A stretch of 64,000 bases of DNA, from contig NZ_JACCBP010000001.1 in the NCBI RefSeq assembly GCF_013408655.1, positions 1,240,001-1,304,000 of the forward strand, read 5' to 3'. This stretch comes from Pigmentiphaga litoralis (lineage in GTDB: Bacteria; Pseudomonadota; Gammaproteobacteria; Burkholderiales; Burkholderiaceae_B). The notes below the pieces were generated by a model that had not been told where the DNA came from, searched no databases, and saw only the letters and a program-made list of their open reading frames with translations. Positions 43,060 through 52,344 of this stretch are shown here, piece after piece. Positions within the stretch are counted from its first letter, which is position 1; every line of letters begins with the position of its first letter. A program made the position numbers and the translations under genes.

Positions 43060-44037
43060 TCAGTCCAGCCGCAGGTTCAGGCGCTTGATGATCTTGCCCC
43101 ACTTGTCGGTGTCCACTTCGATCAGCTGCCGCAGTTCATCCGGCGTGGTCGGGCCGGGCGTCGCACCGGCGGCCACGATCCGCGTCTTGACCTCGGCATT
43201 GTTCAACGCTGCATTCAGCGCACCGTTCAACTTTTCAATGATGGCGGGCGGCGTGCCGGTTGGGGCGGCGATCGCGAACCAGCCCGTGGCTTCATAGCCT
43301 TTCAGTCCCGCTTCGGCCAGCGTCGGCACATCGGGCAAGGCCGGGCTGCGTTCCGCGGTGGTGACGGCGTAGGCCTTGAGCTTGCCGGCCTGGATGTAGT
43401 TGACCGAGCTGGGCGTGTCGCTCATGGCCAGCGGGATCTGCCCGCTCATGGCATCCACCGTGGCGGGGCCGGTGCCTTTGTAGGGCACCAGGACCGTCTT
43501 GACACCCGCCGTCTGGTTGAAGAGTTCGCTGGCCAGTTGCATGACGGTGCCCTGCCCGCCGTGGCCCAGCGACAGCTTCTCGGGCATGGCCTTGGCTTCG
43601 GCCAGCACGTCGGCAATGGTCTTGGCCTTGGCGTCGGGCGGCCCCACCAGCACGAACGGCGAATACGCCACGCGGCCAACCGGGGTCAGGTCCTTGATCG
43701 GATCGAAAGTCATGTTCCGGTACAGCACGCCGTTGATGCCCAGTGCGCCCGCGCCGCTGAAGCCGATCACATAGCCATCGGGCGCCGCGCGCGCCACGGC
43801 TTCCATCGCAATGTTGCCGCCCGCGCCGCCCCGGTTTTCGACCACGACCTGCTGGCCTAGCCGTTCGGACATGACGGGTGCGATCACCCGCGCGATCAGG
43901 TCGGTGCTGCCGCCCGGCGGGAACGCCACGATCATGCGGATTGGCTTGGTGGGATAGGCGGCGGGTGCCTGGGCGTACGCGCCCGGCAGAACAGCCAGCG
44001 TGCAGCTGGCTGCCAGCGCAAGGGTCCATGTCTTCAC
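43060..44037 (-). CDS. Bug-family TTT receptor (GTG start)
   Basis: This 325-residue receptor is read from GTG at 44037, preceded by AGGAG, because this places a normal signal peptide (VKTWTLALAASCTLAVLPGAYAQ) at the N-terminus. A longer frame starting at 44130 would bury it. Motifs are YPTKPIRMIVAFPPGGSTD, QQVVVENRGGAGG, APDGYVIGFSG and VLVPYKGTG. It forms a pair with the downstream LysR gene (10 nt). Its ligand may be the inducer of the adjacent aromatic operon, but this is inference. Confidence 0.9.
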   Translation of the reverse strand: MKTWTLALAASCTLAVLPGAYAQAPAAYPTKPIRMIVAFPPGGSTDLIARVIAPVMSERLGQQVVVENRGGAGGNIAMEAVARAAPDGYVIGFSGAGALGINGVLYRNMTFDPIKDLTPVGRVAYSPFVLVGPPDAKAKTIADVLAEAKAMPEKLSLGHGGQGTVMQLASELFNQTAGVKTVLVPYKGTGPATVDAMSGQIPLAMSDTPSSVNYIQAGKLKAYAVTTAERSPALPDVPTLAEAGLKGYEATGWFAIAAPTGTPPAIIEKLNGALNAALNNAEVKTRIVAAGATPGPTTPDELRQLIEVDTDKWGKIIKRLNLRLD

Positions 44038-44124
44038 TGCGGTCTCCTGTTGGGCCGTGCACGGTGCGGCGCGCGGCTGTCTTTCCCTACCGGTCTGGAC
44101 GCCGATATCAGAAAAATATATTAC

Positions 44125-44138
44125 GCTCATATTTGAGC
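44125..44138. promoter_or_regulatory. Perfect 14-bp palindrome GCTCATATTTGAGC-type in the Bug/LysR promoter
   Basis: GCTCA, spacer TATT, TGAGC is a perfect inverted repeat in an AT-rich patch, about 90 bp upstream of the receptor start codon. It is a candidate operator, perhaps for the LysR protein of the same operon. Confidence 0.4.
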
Positions 44139-44173
44139 ATAGTCATTTATTTACGCCACCGGGCGTATGCGGA

Positions 44174-45079
44174 TCAACCCTTCATCAGGATGTCCACCAG
44201 CAAAGGATTGATGGCATCGGCCGCCTCGTAGATGGCCCAATGGCCGGCGCCGGGAATCAGATGGAAATGCGCCGACGGGTGCACCTGCTTCAGCACGCGT
44301 CCCTGCTCGGCCACATCGCCGCCATACACGTCAAATTCGCCGGACACACCGTGGATCTCGCCGGTCAGGCGATGAAAGGTTTGGGGCGTACGGCTGGCCA
44401 GCAAGGGCCGCATGTCCAGCGTCGTGCGCAGCACATTGCGGGTCTGCAGGGCGACCGCCAGTGCATCGATGCGGGCGGTGTCATGGATCATCAGCACGCC
44501 CAGGTTGTGCTTCTGGATCGCGGCCATCTCGGCGGGATCATCCACACCGCGCCAGCGGCGGATGCCTTCGGGCAAGGCCAGCGGCCCATCGGAAAAACTG
44601 CCGCGCAGCAGCACCAGCTTGCGCACCTGCGCGGGCCGTTCCACCGCCATGGTTTCCGCCAGCACCGAGCCCAGTGAAAACCCCAGGATATCGACGGGCA
44701 GGCCATGCTCGGGCAACAGCTCGTCCATCCCGTGCCACAGCAGCGAGGCAAATCCCGCCATGGTGGGCGTGTTGGTGTAGGGATCGGCGTCGCCGTGGCC
44801 CGGCAGGTCGGGCACGTACAAGGTGTGGTGGGCGCTCAGGGCGTCCAGGTTGCGGATCCAGTGCGTCCAGGAGCCGCTATTGCCGTGCAGCAGGACCACC
44901 GGCGACCCGTTGCCCCAGATGCGCCACGTGATCGTGTTTGCGCCCGCTGGCGTGGACACGCGGCGGGCCGAGGATTCCCAGCGTGCCGCGTCGGCCGGCA
45001 GGTCGCCCACGACCGCGTCCCCGGCGTTGGCAGGCGCCCGGGAAGCACCCTGGGCAGCGATCTTGGCAGCGTCGGCCAC
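44174..45079 (-). CDS. Alpha/beta-hydrolase fold protein
   Basis: This 301-residue hydrolase has the oxyanion region VVLLHGNSGSWTHWIRN (about residues 61-77), nucleophile elbow GFSLGS (serine at about 136), and the catalytic histidine in IPGAGHWAIYEA near the C-terminus. It has no signal peptide and a 40-residue Ala-rich lead. The gene is divergent from the TetR gene, and a strong palindrome lies 18-45 bp upstream of its start, so TetR control is likely. In hydroxycinnamate loci such hydrolases can be esterases that release phenolic acids, but meta-cleavage-type hydrolases are also possible. Confidence 0.85.
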   Translation of the reverse strand: MADAAKIAAQGASRAPANAGDAVVGDLPADAARWESSARRVSTPAGANTITWRIWGNGSPVVLLHGNSGSWTHWIRNLDALSAHHTLYVPDLPGHGDADPYTNTPTMAGFASLLWHGMDELLPEHGLPVDILGFSLGSVLAETMAVERPAQVRKLVLLRGSFSDGPLALPEGIRRWRGVDDPAEMAAIQKHNLGVLMIHDTARIDALAVALQTRNVLRTTLDMRPLLASRTPQTFHRLTGEIHGVSGEFDVYGGDVAEQGRVLKQVHPSAHFHLIPGAGHWAIYEAADAINPLLVDILMKG

Positions 45080-45096
45080 GGCGGTCTCCTTTTTAA

Positions 45097-45124
45097 TAAG
45101 TTAACTTTATATAAACGACACTTA
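45097..45124. promoter_or_regulatory. TetR-type operator, perfect dyad (site 1)
   Basis: TAAGT-N4-TTTATATAAA-N4-ACTTA is a perfectly symmetric 28-bp arrangement between the divergent hydrolase and TetR genes. It ends 18 bp before the hydrolase start codon. The same core with similar flanks occurs at 59335-59362 upstream of the hydratase-lyase gene. TetR regulators commonly bind such a site in their own divergent promoter. Confidence 0.75.
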
Positions 45125-45239
45125 CTTTGTCAACGCGTTGCGGCATCGTGCGCGAAGGGCTTTTCTTTTAGAATAGGCACCGTTTGACGCATCCGCTCCT
45201 ACCCTGGCCACGCTCGCGCGGGCCGACAACAAGAAATTC

Positions 45240-45959
45240 ATGAAAGACACCCTCACTGGAAAATCCGCATCCGCCCCTGCGCTCGGTCTGCGTGAACGCA
45301 GCAAGCAGGACAAGCTCCGACGCATCAAGCAGGCGGCACGCGAGGTCTTCCTTGAAAAGGGCTTTGACGACGCAACCACCCGCGAAATCGCCCAGCGCGC
45401 CGACGTCGCCATCGGCACCGTGTTCGTCTACGCGGCCGACAAACGCGACCTGTTGATGCTGATCATCAACAACGACCTGGACGCCGTGAACGAAAAGGGC
45501 GAAAAAGCCCTGCAGTCCGACCTGCCCCTGCTCGAACAGCTGATGAAGTTCTTCACGCTGCGCTACACCTACTGGGCGAAAGAGCCGCCCCTGTCGCGCG
45601 CGGCCGTGCAGGAAACTGCCGACTTCCTGGCCGAGACCACCGACAAGGGCAAGGAAACCAGCCGCTTCTATGCGCGCCGTTCCAACATCTCGTCGATGCT
45701 GACCGACCTGGCGCGCCAGAAGCAGGAAGCCGGCAAGATCGCCGACACCGCGCCACCCGAACTGATCGCCGGCCTGATCATGACGATCTACCTGACCGAA
45801 GTGCGCCGCTGGCTGGCGCAAGGCACGCCCAAGCCTGCCGTGGGCCTGGCCCGGCTGCGCGCCCTGCTGGCGCTGGCGATCCAGGGCCTGGGCCCTACCG
45901 GGGCCGAAGTGCCGACCATTCCATCGATTCCATCAGGCAAGAAACCGCGCGCCAAGTAA
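45240..45959 (+). CDS. TetR/AcrR-family transcriptional regulator
   Basis: This 239-residue repressor has an N-terminal helix-turn-helix at about residues 25-70 (RRIKQAAREVFLEKGFDDATTREIAQRADVAIGTVFVYAADKRDLL). The C-terminal ligand-binding domain is all helical. The tail is Pro/Lys-rich. It is divergent from the hydrolase gene and convergent (16-bp gap) with the long leftward hydroxycinnamate-type operon, whose promoter also carries its likely operator. The probable ligand is a hydroxycinnamoyl-CoA or related thioester, by analogy with other regulators of such pathways. Confidence 0.92.
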   Translation: MKDTLTGKSASAPALGLRERSKQDKLRRIKQAAREVFLEKGFDDATTREIAQRADVAIGTVFVYAADKRDLLMLIINNDLDAVNEKGEKALQSDLPLLEQLMKFFTLRYTYWAKEPPLSRAAVQETADFLAETTDKGKETSRFYARRSNISSMLTDLARQKQEAGKIADTAPPELIAGLIMTIYLTEVRRWLAQGTPKPAVGLARLRALLALAIQGLGPTGAEVPTIPSIPSGKKPRAK

Positions 45960-45975
45960 GAGATGACTGGCGGGC

Positions 45976-46707
45976 TCAGCCCCGCCCCAGCAGCGGCATC
46001 GACAACGGGAAGATCACGCTTTCGTACAGATTGACCTCGGGCGGCAGGGACGCCATCAGCAGCACCACCCTTGCCACGTCCGACGCCTTCATCAGTTCAC
46101 CGGGCGCGAACTTCCGCCCGGACTTTTCGGCCAGCGCGGATTCCGTCACCCCCGGGTGCAGCACACTGACGGCAATGCCATGCTCGCGGCCGTCCAGCGC
46201 CAGCGCGTGCGTCATGCCGTCCAGGCCATGTTTGGTGGTCGTGTAGGGCACGGAATTCGGCCGCGGCACCAGCGCCGCCACGCTTCCCATGTTGATGATG
46301 CGACCGCCCCCGCGGGGCTTCATCACACGGAAAGCCTCGCGGCTGCACAGAAAAGCGCCCGTCAGATTGACGTCCAGCACCTGGCGCCACGCGGCCAGGG
46401 TCAGGTCTTCAATGCGCTGACTGGTGGTCACGCCAGCATTGTTCACCAGCAGGTCGACGCCACCGAAGGCGGCCACGGTGCGGTCGAACAGCTGCTGCAC
46501 TTGCGCTTCGTCGGTCACATCGGTGATGCAGATCGACGCCGTGCCGCCTGCCTGGCTGATCAGCGACGCGGTCTCGATCAACCCCTGTTCGTTGCGGGCG
46601 GCAACCATCACGCGCGCCCCCGCGGCGGCCAGCGCAATGGCCACCGCGCGGCCGATGCCGGAGCTTGCGCCCGTGACGATGGCTGTCTTGCCGGTCAGGT
46701 CGTTCAT
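45976..46707 (-). CDS. SDR-family NAD(P)-dependent oxidoreductase
   Basis: This 243-residue short-chain dehydrogenase has the cofactor motif TGASSGIG (residues 12-19), NNAG (about 89-92), the catalytic serine in NMGSVAAL and YTTTK (catalytic Tyr and Lys, about 155-159). It is the last gene of the long operon, and its start overlaps the aldehyde dehydrogenase stop as ATGA. The substrate is unknown; an alcohol/ketone side-chain intermediate is plausible from the setting. Confidence 0.9.
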   Translation of the reverse strand: MNDLTGKTAIVTGASSGIGRAVAIALAAAGARVMVAARNEQGLIETASLISQAGGTASICITDVTDEAQVQQLFDRTVAAFGGVDLLVNNAGVTTSQRIEDLTLAAWRQVLDVNLTGAFLCSREAFRVMKPRGGGRIINMGSVAALVPRPNSVPYTTTKHGLDGMTHALALDGREHGIAVSVLHPGVTESALAEKSGRKFAPGELMKASDVARVVLLMASLPPEVNLYESVIFPLSMPLLGRG

Positions 46708-48149
46708 GGCGCGGGGGACTGCGAAATGAACTTGGGCGTCAGGTAGGCGGCCACGCCTTCGATGCCGCCTTCGGATCCGTAGCCGCTGTCCTTCACGCCG
46801 CCAAAAGGCGATTCGGCCGAGGCAATCGCAAAGGTGTTCATGCCCACCATGCCGCTTTCGATGCCGTTCGACACCTTGATGATGCGGTCCGCATTCGACG
46901 TGAAGGCGTAGGCCGCCAGTCCGTAGGGCAGATGATTGGCCTGGCGCAGCGCCTCGTCGTCATCATCGAACGGCACGACCATGGCCAGCGGGCCGAACGG
47001 CTCTTCGGACAGCACGCGCGAGTCGGCGTGCAACGAGGCCAGGACCGTGGGCCGGAAGAAGTACCCATCGCCCGACAGGCGTTCGCCGCCAGTGACTACG
47101 GACGCACCGCGTGACCTGGCGTCTTCCACCAGCGTGTCCATGGCAGTCAGACGCCGCGGGTTGGCCAAAGCGCCCATCTGCGACGACGCTTCGACACCGG
47201 GCCCGACCCGCAAGGCGCCGGCTGCGCGGCCGAACAGATCGACAAAGGCATCGTGCACCTTGCGATGCACGAAGAAACGCGTCGGCGAAATGCAGACCTG
47301 CCCCGCGTTGCGGTACTTGCCCGCGGCCGCCATTCGCGCCACGGCTTCGACATTGACATCGTCGAACACCAGCACCGGCGCGTGACCGCCCAGCTCCAGC
47401 GTGACCGGCTTGACACCCCGCGCGGCCAGGCCGGCAATGTGCTTGCCCACCGCCACGCTGCCGGTAAAGGACACCTTGCGCACGATGGGCGACGCGATCA
47501 GGAATTCGGAAACTTCTGCCGGCACGCCGAACACCACATTCAGCACACCTTTGGGAAGACCGGCATCCTGCAGGGCGCGCGCGATTTCGATGGCGCACGC
47601 TGGCGTTTCTTCGGACGGTTTGATGATGCATGTGCAGCCCGCCGCCAGGGAACTGGCAATCTTGCGCGCCGGGATCATGGCCGGGAAATTCCACGGCGTG
47701 AACGCCGCGGTGACGCCGATCGGTTCCTGCACGACAATCTGCCGCCAGCCGTTCTCGCGCGGCGGAATCACGCGGCCATAGGTGCGCCGGCCTTCTTCGG
47801 CCGCCCACTCCAGCATCTCGGCCGTCACCATGACTTCGATACGCGATTCGGTCAGCGTCTTGCCCTGTTCGAGCGACATGATCCGCGCGATACGATCGCT
47901 GCGTTCGCGGAACAGCTGCGCGGCCTTGCGCAGGATTTCACCGCGCGCCAGGGGCGATATGATGCGCCAGCGCTGGAACGCGGCCTGCGACGTGTCGATC
48001 GCGCGTTGCAGATCGTCGGTCGTGGCATGCGGCAGGTCGCCCAGGCTTGCGCCCGTGGCCGGGTTGATGACCGGCTCGGAACGGCGGCCGGTGGTATCGA
48101 GCCACTCGCCGTCGATGAACATTTTCAGGTCCAGCATATCGTCACTCAT
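46704..48149 (-). CDS. NAD(P)-dependent aldehyde dehydrogenase (vanillin / succinate-semialdehyde dehydrogenase type)
   Basis: This 481-residue enzyme has the ALDH catalytic glutamate in LELGGHAPVLVFDD (about residue 255) and catalytic cysteine in NAGQVCISPTRFFVH (about 289). FTPWNFPAMIPARKIASSLAAGC is the cofactor region. Sequence style is closest to GabD/succinate-semialdehyde dehydrogenases, but vanillin and hydroxybenzaldehyde dehydrogenases share it. In an operon with a hydroxycinnamoyl-CoA hydratase-lyase, oxidation of the released aromatic aldehyde to the benzoate is the best guess. It overlaps the SDR gene and lies 45 nt after the Bug gene. Confidence 0.9.
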   Translation of the reverse strand: MSDDMLDLKMFIDGEWLDTTGRRSEPVINPATGASLGDLPHATTDDLQRAIDTSQAAFQRWRIISPLARGEILRKAAQLFRERSDRIARIMSLEQGKTLTESRIEVMVTAEMLEWAAEEGRRTYGRVIPPRENGWRQIVVQEPIGVTAAFTPWNFPAMIPARKIASSLAAGCTCIIKPSEETPACAIEIARALQDAGLPKGVLNVVFGVPAEVSEFLIASPIVRKVSFTGSVAVGKHIAGLAARGVKPVTLELGGHAPVLVFDDVNVEAVARMAAAGKYRNAGQVCISPTRFFVHRKVHDAFVDLFGRAAGALRVGPGVEASSQMGALANPRRLTAMDTLVEDARSRGASVVTGGERLSGDGYFFRPTVLASLHADSRVLSEEPFGPLAMVVPFDDDDEALRQANHLPYGLAAYAFTSNADRIIKVSNGIESGMVGMNTFAIASAESPFGGVKDSGYGSEGGIEGVAAYLTPKFISQSPAP

Positions 48150-48194
48150 GGATGCTCCAGATAGTTGACGTTTGCAATCATTCGGCCTGCGCCG

Positions 48195-49205
48195 TCATTC
48201 GGCAGTGATGCCGGCGGCACGGATGATCTTGCCCCACTTTTCGGTATCGGTACGGACCAGCGTGGCCAGGTCAGCCGGACCGCCCGGCAGCGGCTCGGCC
48301 CCGATGCTGCGCATGAACTCCGCGATGGCCGGATCGCGCGTGACGGTGTTGAGCCAGCCGGTCAGACTGGCCAGCACGGGCGCCGGCGCATTGGCCGGCA
48401 GGAAGATGCCGAACCAGCCGCTCAGGTCGTAGCCGGGCACGCCCGCTTCCGCCATGGTGGGCACGTCGGGCAAGGAAGTGGGACGGGTCTTGCCTGTCAC
48501 GGCCAGCGCGCGCACGCGGCCACCCTTCAGTTGCGGAATCGCCAGCGTCGCATCGGCAAACAGAAAATCGATGCGGCCGCCGATCAGGTCGGTCATGGCT
48601 TGAGGCACGCCCTTGTACGGCACGTTGACGGCATCGACACCCGCCAGCGTTTTGTACAACTCGCCGGCCACCTGGCCCGTGGCGTTGCCGCTGCCCCACG
48701 AATACTTGCCCGGTTCCCGCTTGAGCGTGGCGGTCAGATCCGCCACGGTCTTGTAAGGCCGGGCCTCGGGATTGGTCAGCAGCACAAAGCCCAGCGATGC
48801 GACGGTGCCCACCGGCTGGAAGTCCTTGACCGGATCAAAGGGCAGCTTCTTGAACAGATGGATGTTGGCGGCGTGTGTCGAATTTGGCGTGAACAGAATG
48901 GTGTAGCCATCGGCCGGCGACTTGGCGACCATGTCGGCCGCGATGTTGCCCAGGGCGCCGGCACGGTTGTCGACCACCACCGTCTGCCCCGCTTCCTTTT
49001 CCAGGCGAGCGGCCACCTGCCGGGCCACGGCGTCGATGCCGCTGCCGGCCGGATAGCCCAGCACCATGCGGATGGGTTTGGTGGGATAGGCCTGGGCGTG
49101 CGCGGTCGATGACACGCCCAGCGCGGTGGCGGCGAAAACGGCCAGGCCGGTGGCGGACAAGGCGGCAGCGTGGAACGCCCGCCGCTTGGAAAAGAAGGAA
49201 GTCAT
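48195..49205 (-). CDS. Bug-family TTT receptor within the hydroxycinnamate-type operon
   Basis: This 336-residue receptor starts at 49205 (MTSFFSKRRAFHAAALS) with AGGAG 7 nt upstream. The signal peptide ends at TAHAQAYP. Motifs: YPTKPIRMVLGYPAGSGID, QTVVVDNRAGALGN, SPADGYTILFT and VNVPYKGVPQ. It sits inside the catabolic operon between the enoyl-CoA hydratase (59 nt) and the aldehyde dehydrogenase (45 nt), so the ligand may be a phenolic acid. No TctA/TctB partner nearby. Confidence 0.92.
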   Translation of the reverse strand: MTSFFSKRRAFHAAALSATGLAVFAATALGVSSTAHAQAYPTKPIRMVLGYPAGSGIDAVARQVAARLEKEAGQTVVVDNRAGALGNIAADMVAKSPADGYTILFTPNSTHAANIHLFKKLPFDPVKDFQPVGTVASLGFVLLTNPEARPYKTVADLTATLKREPGKYSWGSGNATGQVAGELYKTLAGVDAVNVPYKGVPQAMTDLIGGRIDFLFADATLAIPQLKGGRVRALAVTGKTRPTSLPDVPTMAEAGVPGYDLSGWFGIFLPANAPAPVLASLTGWLNTVTRDPAIAEFMRSIGAEPLPGGPADLATLVRTDTEKWGKIIRAAGITAE

Positions 49206-49264
49206 GCTGTCTCCTGGGTAGGGCATGGCGCGATACGTAGCCGCGCCGGTAGGGATGGTGATGC

Positions 49265-49990
49265 CTAGAACTTGGCCGACAGCGCGGTGCCCGCCAGATG
49301 CCCGGCCAGTCCGCTGGACGTGCCGCGCGGCAGGCCCGGCGCCAGTTCCAGGAACTGTTTGACGGCGCGGATCGTGACCGCGCCGCAGCCCAGCATGATC
49401 GAGGTGATGCGCCCGACTTCGGCATCCAGCTGGTCGCCGGCCACGACCTGGCTGACCAGCCCGGCCTGCAGGGCTTCGGCGGCCGAGACGGTGTCGCGGG
49501 TCAACACCATGCGCGCCACCGTCTTGACCGGCACGCGGCCGATCAACGCGGACATGACCAGCGTGGGCGGGATGTCACGCTCCATTTCCGGGATCTGGAA
49601 CGACGCGGTGTCCGCCGCAATCGTCACGTCGCAGACGCCCGCCAAGGCGCAGCCCACGCCAATCGCGCGGCCGCGGATCACGCCCAGCACCGGCACGGCC
49701 GTGGCTTTCAGGGCGTCGTACAGTTCCAGCGCCGGCATGGCGACCGTGCGGCGCAGGTGTTCCGCCGACGGCGCGGCGCCCTTGGCCGGCATGGGCGAAA
49801 CGCGGCCCGCGCAAAAATCCGCGCCATTGCCCGACAGGCGGATCAACTTGATATCGTCATCCAGTTGGTTGACGGCAGCAACGATCGCGCGACCCATCTC
49901 GGCATCGAGCAGGTTGCCGTTGGCCGGTGTGTTCAGCGCGATGTCGAGCAGCGCGCCGTTGCGCGTGACGGTGACCTTGTCGGTATTCAC
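49265..49990 (-). CDS. Enoyl-CoA hydratase/isomerase family protein
   Basis: This 241-residue crotonase-fold protein has the oxyanion-hole segments RLSGNGADFCAGRVSP (about residues 51-66) and VRGRAIGVGCALAGVCDVTIAAD (about 104-126). The glutamates that activate water in classic hydratases are not obvious here, so the reaction may be isomerisation, hydrolysis or something else. It overlaps the molybdenum hydroxylase gene by 4 nt at its start, so it is closely tied to it. It is distinct from the hydratase-lyase at 58422. Confidence 0.85.
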   Translation of the reverse strand: MNTDKVTVTRNGALLDIALNTPANGNLLDAEMGRAIVAAVNQLDDDIKLIRLSGNGADFCAGRVSPMPAKGAAPSAEHLRRTVAMPALELYDALKATAVPVLGVIRGRAIGVGCALAGVCDVTIAADTASFQIPEMERDIPPTLVMSALIGRVPVKTVARMVLTRDTVSAAEALQAGLVSQVVAGDQLDAEVGRITSIMLGCGAVTIRAVKQFLELAPGLPRGTSSGLAGHLAGTALSAKF

Positions 49991-52344
49991 ACTCTGTCCC
50001 CTTGATGGATGGCTTCCCAGATCGACGCCGCGGTGGCGGGCATCGGCAATTCGTCGGTGGTGACCTCGCGCAGTGCGTCGGCCAGTGCATTGAAGATGGC
50101 GGCGGTGGCTGGCGTGATGCCGCTTTCGCCGCCGCCTTTCACGCCCAGCGGATTGCCGCTGGTGGGGTCTTCGGTCAATTCGATGCGCAGCGGCGGCAAG
50201 GCGCCGGCACGGGCCACGCCATAGTCCATGTACGAGCCGCTCAGCACCTGTCCGCTTTCCGGATCGACCTGGAAGCCTTCATACAAGGCCTGGCCAATGC
50301 CCTGCGCCAGGCCGCCATGCACCTGGCCTTCGACAATCAATGGATTAATGGGCGTGCCGACATCGTCGATGGACGTGTAGCGCGTCAGCTCGACCTCACC
50401 CGTATCCGGATCGACTTCCAGTTCGCACACCGCGGCGCCGGTGGGGTGCGCCGGAATACGACCGTTGAATTCCGCAACGACCCGGAAGCGGTGCGTGTCG
50501 GCGGCGGCGCCCTCGGCATCCGGCAGGCCGGATTCCGCAATCCGTCGCGCCACATCCGCGAGGCCAACCTTGCGCTGCGACGTGGCATCGACATACTCGC
50601 CATCAATGAAACTGACTTGCCCTTCGGTGGTGTCGAGCAAGGTCGCCGCCACGGGCTTGCCCAGGTCGACCAGCGACGACACCGCCTGCACGATCAGCGT
50701 CCCCACCAGCCGCATGGACCGGTCGGAATGCGTGCCGCCGCCCACGCTCACAAAGGCCGAATCGCCCGTGCGCAGGCTGATCGCTTCGAAAGGCACCCCC
50801 AGCTTGTCAGCCAGTACCTGCGCGAACGTGGTGGCATGGCCCTGCCCGGTCGTTTGCGTGCCGGCCACCAGATCCACGCGGCCATCGGGTTCGACCGTCA
50901 ATTCGATGCGTTCCTTGGGTGCGCCCACGGGTGATTCGACATAGTTGGCGACGCCTATGCCCAGCCACCGGCCGCGTGCCCGGGCCGCCGCGCGGCGCGC
51001 TTCGGCAGCGTCCCATTCGGAAACGGTCAGCGCGCGTTCCATGTTGGCGGCAAAGGCGCCGCTGTCGTAGTTCAGACCCATGGGACTGCGGTACGGCATC
51101 TGGCCGGGCTGGATGAGATTGCGGCGGCGAATCTCGACCCGGTCGATGCCGAGTTCACGCGCGGCGATATCCAGCATGCGTTCCATGACGTGCGTCGACT
51201 CGGGCCGGCCCGCACCGCGATACGGTCCGGTGGGCGCACTGTTGGTCATGACGGCGCTCAATTTGGCGGCAGCGGCAGGCACGTGATAGACCGTGGTCAT
51301 CACGCGGGATCCGTTGGACAGCGGCACATACGACACCGTGTGTGCGCCCACGTTGCCGATCAATTCGTGGTCCACGGCCAGGATGCGTCCATCGGCCGAC
51401 AGCGCCATCGCGGCGCGCGCGACCTGGTCGCGGCCCTGGTAGTCGGACAGGAAGGCTTCGTTGCGATCGCTGGTCCACTTGATCGGCCGCCCTACCCGCT
51501 TCGATGCCCACAGCACCGCCAATTGTTCGGGATTAACCATGCTGCGCGGGCCAAAGCCGCCGCCCACGTCAGGGCTGATCACCCGCACTTGCGTTCGCGG
51601 CACCTTCAGCGCGTCCGCAATGCACAGTTGCTGGCGGGTCACACCCTGGCTGCCCGAAATCAGCAGATAGCCCGACTCGGGGTCGTAGCTGCCCAGCGCG
51701 GACCGCGGTTCCATCTGGCAATTGACGATGCGGCTGTTGCGAAATTCGCGGCGCACGACGTGGTGCGCGCCGGCAAAGATCCGGGCAATGTCTTCAGGGT
51801 TGCCGATCTGCACCTGAAAGCACAGGTTCGATGGCAGGTTGTCCCACAGCTGCGGCGCATCGGGCAGCATGCCCTTGTCGGCATCCACCACTGCGGGCAA
51901 GGGATCGTAGTCAACGTCAACCAATTCGGCGGCATCGCGCGCTTCGCGCTGCGTCTCGGCCACGACCATGACGACCGCTTCGCCCACATGGCGCACCTTG
52001 TCGATCGGCAGCGGAATGTGCCGCTGGTTGAAGACGTGGCCGGTCAGCGAATCATTGAACGCACGCTGTTCATGCGCGATGGCATCGGCCGGATTGGGCA
52101 CGTGGTCCATGCCCTGATGACCACCATCCAGATAATCCTGTCCCGTAAGCACGGCGATCACCCCAGGGGCGGACCGTGCCGCTTCCAGGTCCATGCCGCG
52201 GATGACCGCATGGGGGCGCGACGACCTCAGAAAGGCGGCGTATACCTGGCCCGGCAGCGACACATCATCCGTGTACTGACCTTTTCCGGCGACCAGCCGC
52301 GCGTCTTCCGCGCGCGGCATGGGCTGTCCGATCAGCTTAGGCAT
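49987..52344 (-). CDS. Molybdenum hydroxylase large subunit (xanthine dehydrogenase / CoxL family, form II)
   Basis: This 785-residue subunit binds the molybdopterin-cytosine cofactor. Landmarks are GGGFGPRSMVNPEQLAVLW (about residues 263-281), the active-site loop TGPYRGAGRPES (about 368-379), GTQTTGQGHATTFAQV and the catalytic glutamate in KGGGESGITPATAAIFNAL near the C-terminus. The loop PYRGAGR belongs to form II enzymes, not the VAYRCSFR of true CO dehydrogenase, so it hydroxylates an aldehyde or aromatic heterocycle. It is produced with the FeS and FAD subunits encoded just upstream. Oxidation of an aromatic aldehyde fits the operon. Confidence 0.93.
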   Translation of the reverse strand: MPKLIGQPMPRAEDARLVAGKGQYTDDVSLPGQVYAAFLRSSRPHAVIRGMDLEAARSAPGVIAVLTGQDYLDGGHQGMDHVPNPADAIAHEQRAFNDSLTGHVFNQRHIPLPIDKVRHVGEAVVMVVAETQREARDAAELVDVDYDPLPAVVDADKGMLPDAPQLWDNLPSNLCFQVQIGNPEDIARIFAGAHHVVRREFRNSRIVNCQMEPRSALGSYDPESGYLLISGSQGVTRQQLCIADALKVPRTQVRVISPDVGGGFGPRSMVNPEQLAVLWASKRVGRPIKWTSDRNEAFLSDYQGRDQVARAAMALSADGRILAVDHELIGNVGAHTVSYVPLSNGSRVMTTVYHVPAAAAKLSAVMTNSAPTGPYRGAGRPESTHVMERMLDIAARELGIDRVEIRRRNLIQPGQMPYRSPMGLNYDSGAFAANMERALTVSEWDAAEARRAAARARGRWLGIGVANYVESPVGAPKERIELTVEPDGRVDLVAGTQTTGQGHATTFAQVLADKLGVPFEAISLRTGDSAFVSVGGGTHSDRSMRLVGTLIVQAVSSLVDLGKPVAATLLDTTEGQVSFIDGEYVDATSQRKVGLADVARRIAESGLPDAEGAAADTHRFRVVAEFNGRIPAHPTGAAVCELEVDPDTGEVELTRYTSIDDVGTPINPLIVEGQVHGGLAQGIGQALYEGFQVDPESGQVLSGSYMDYGVARAGALPPLRIELTEDPTSGNPLGVKGGGESGITPATAAIFNALADALREVTTDELPMPATAASIWEAIHQGDRV

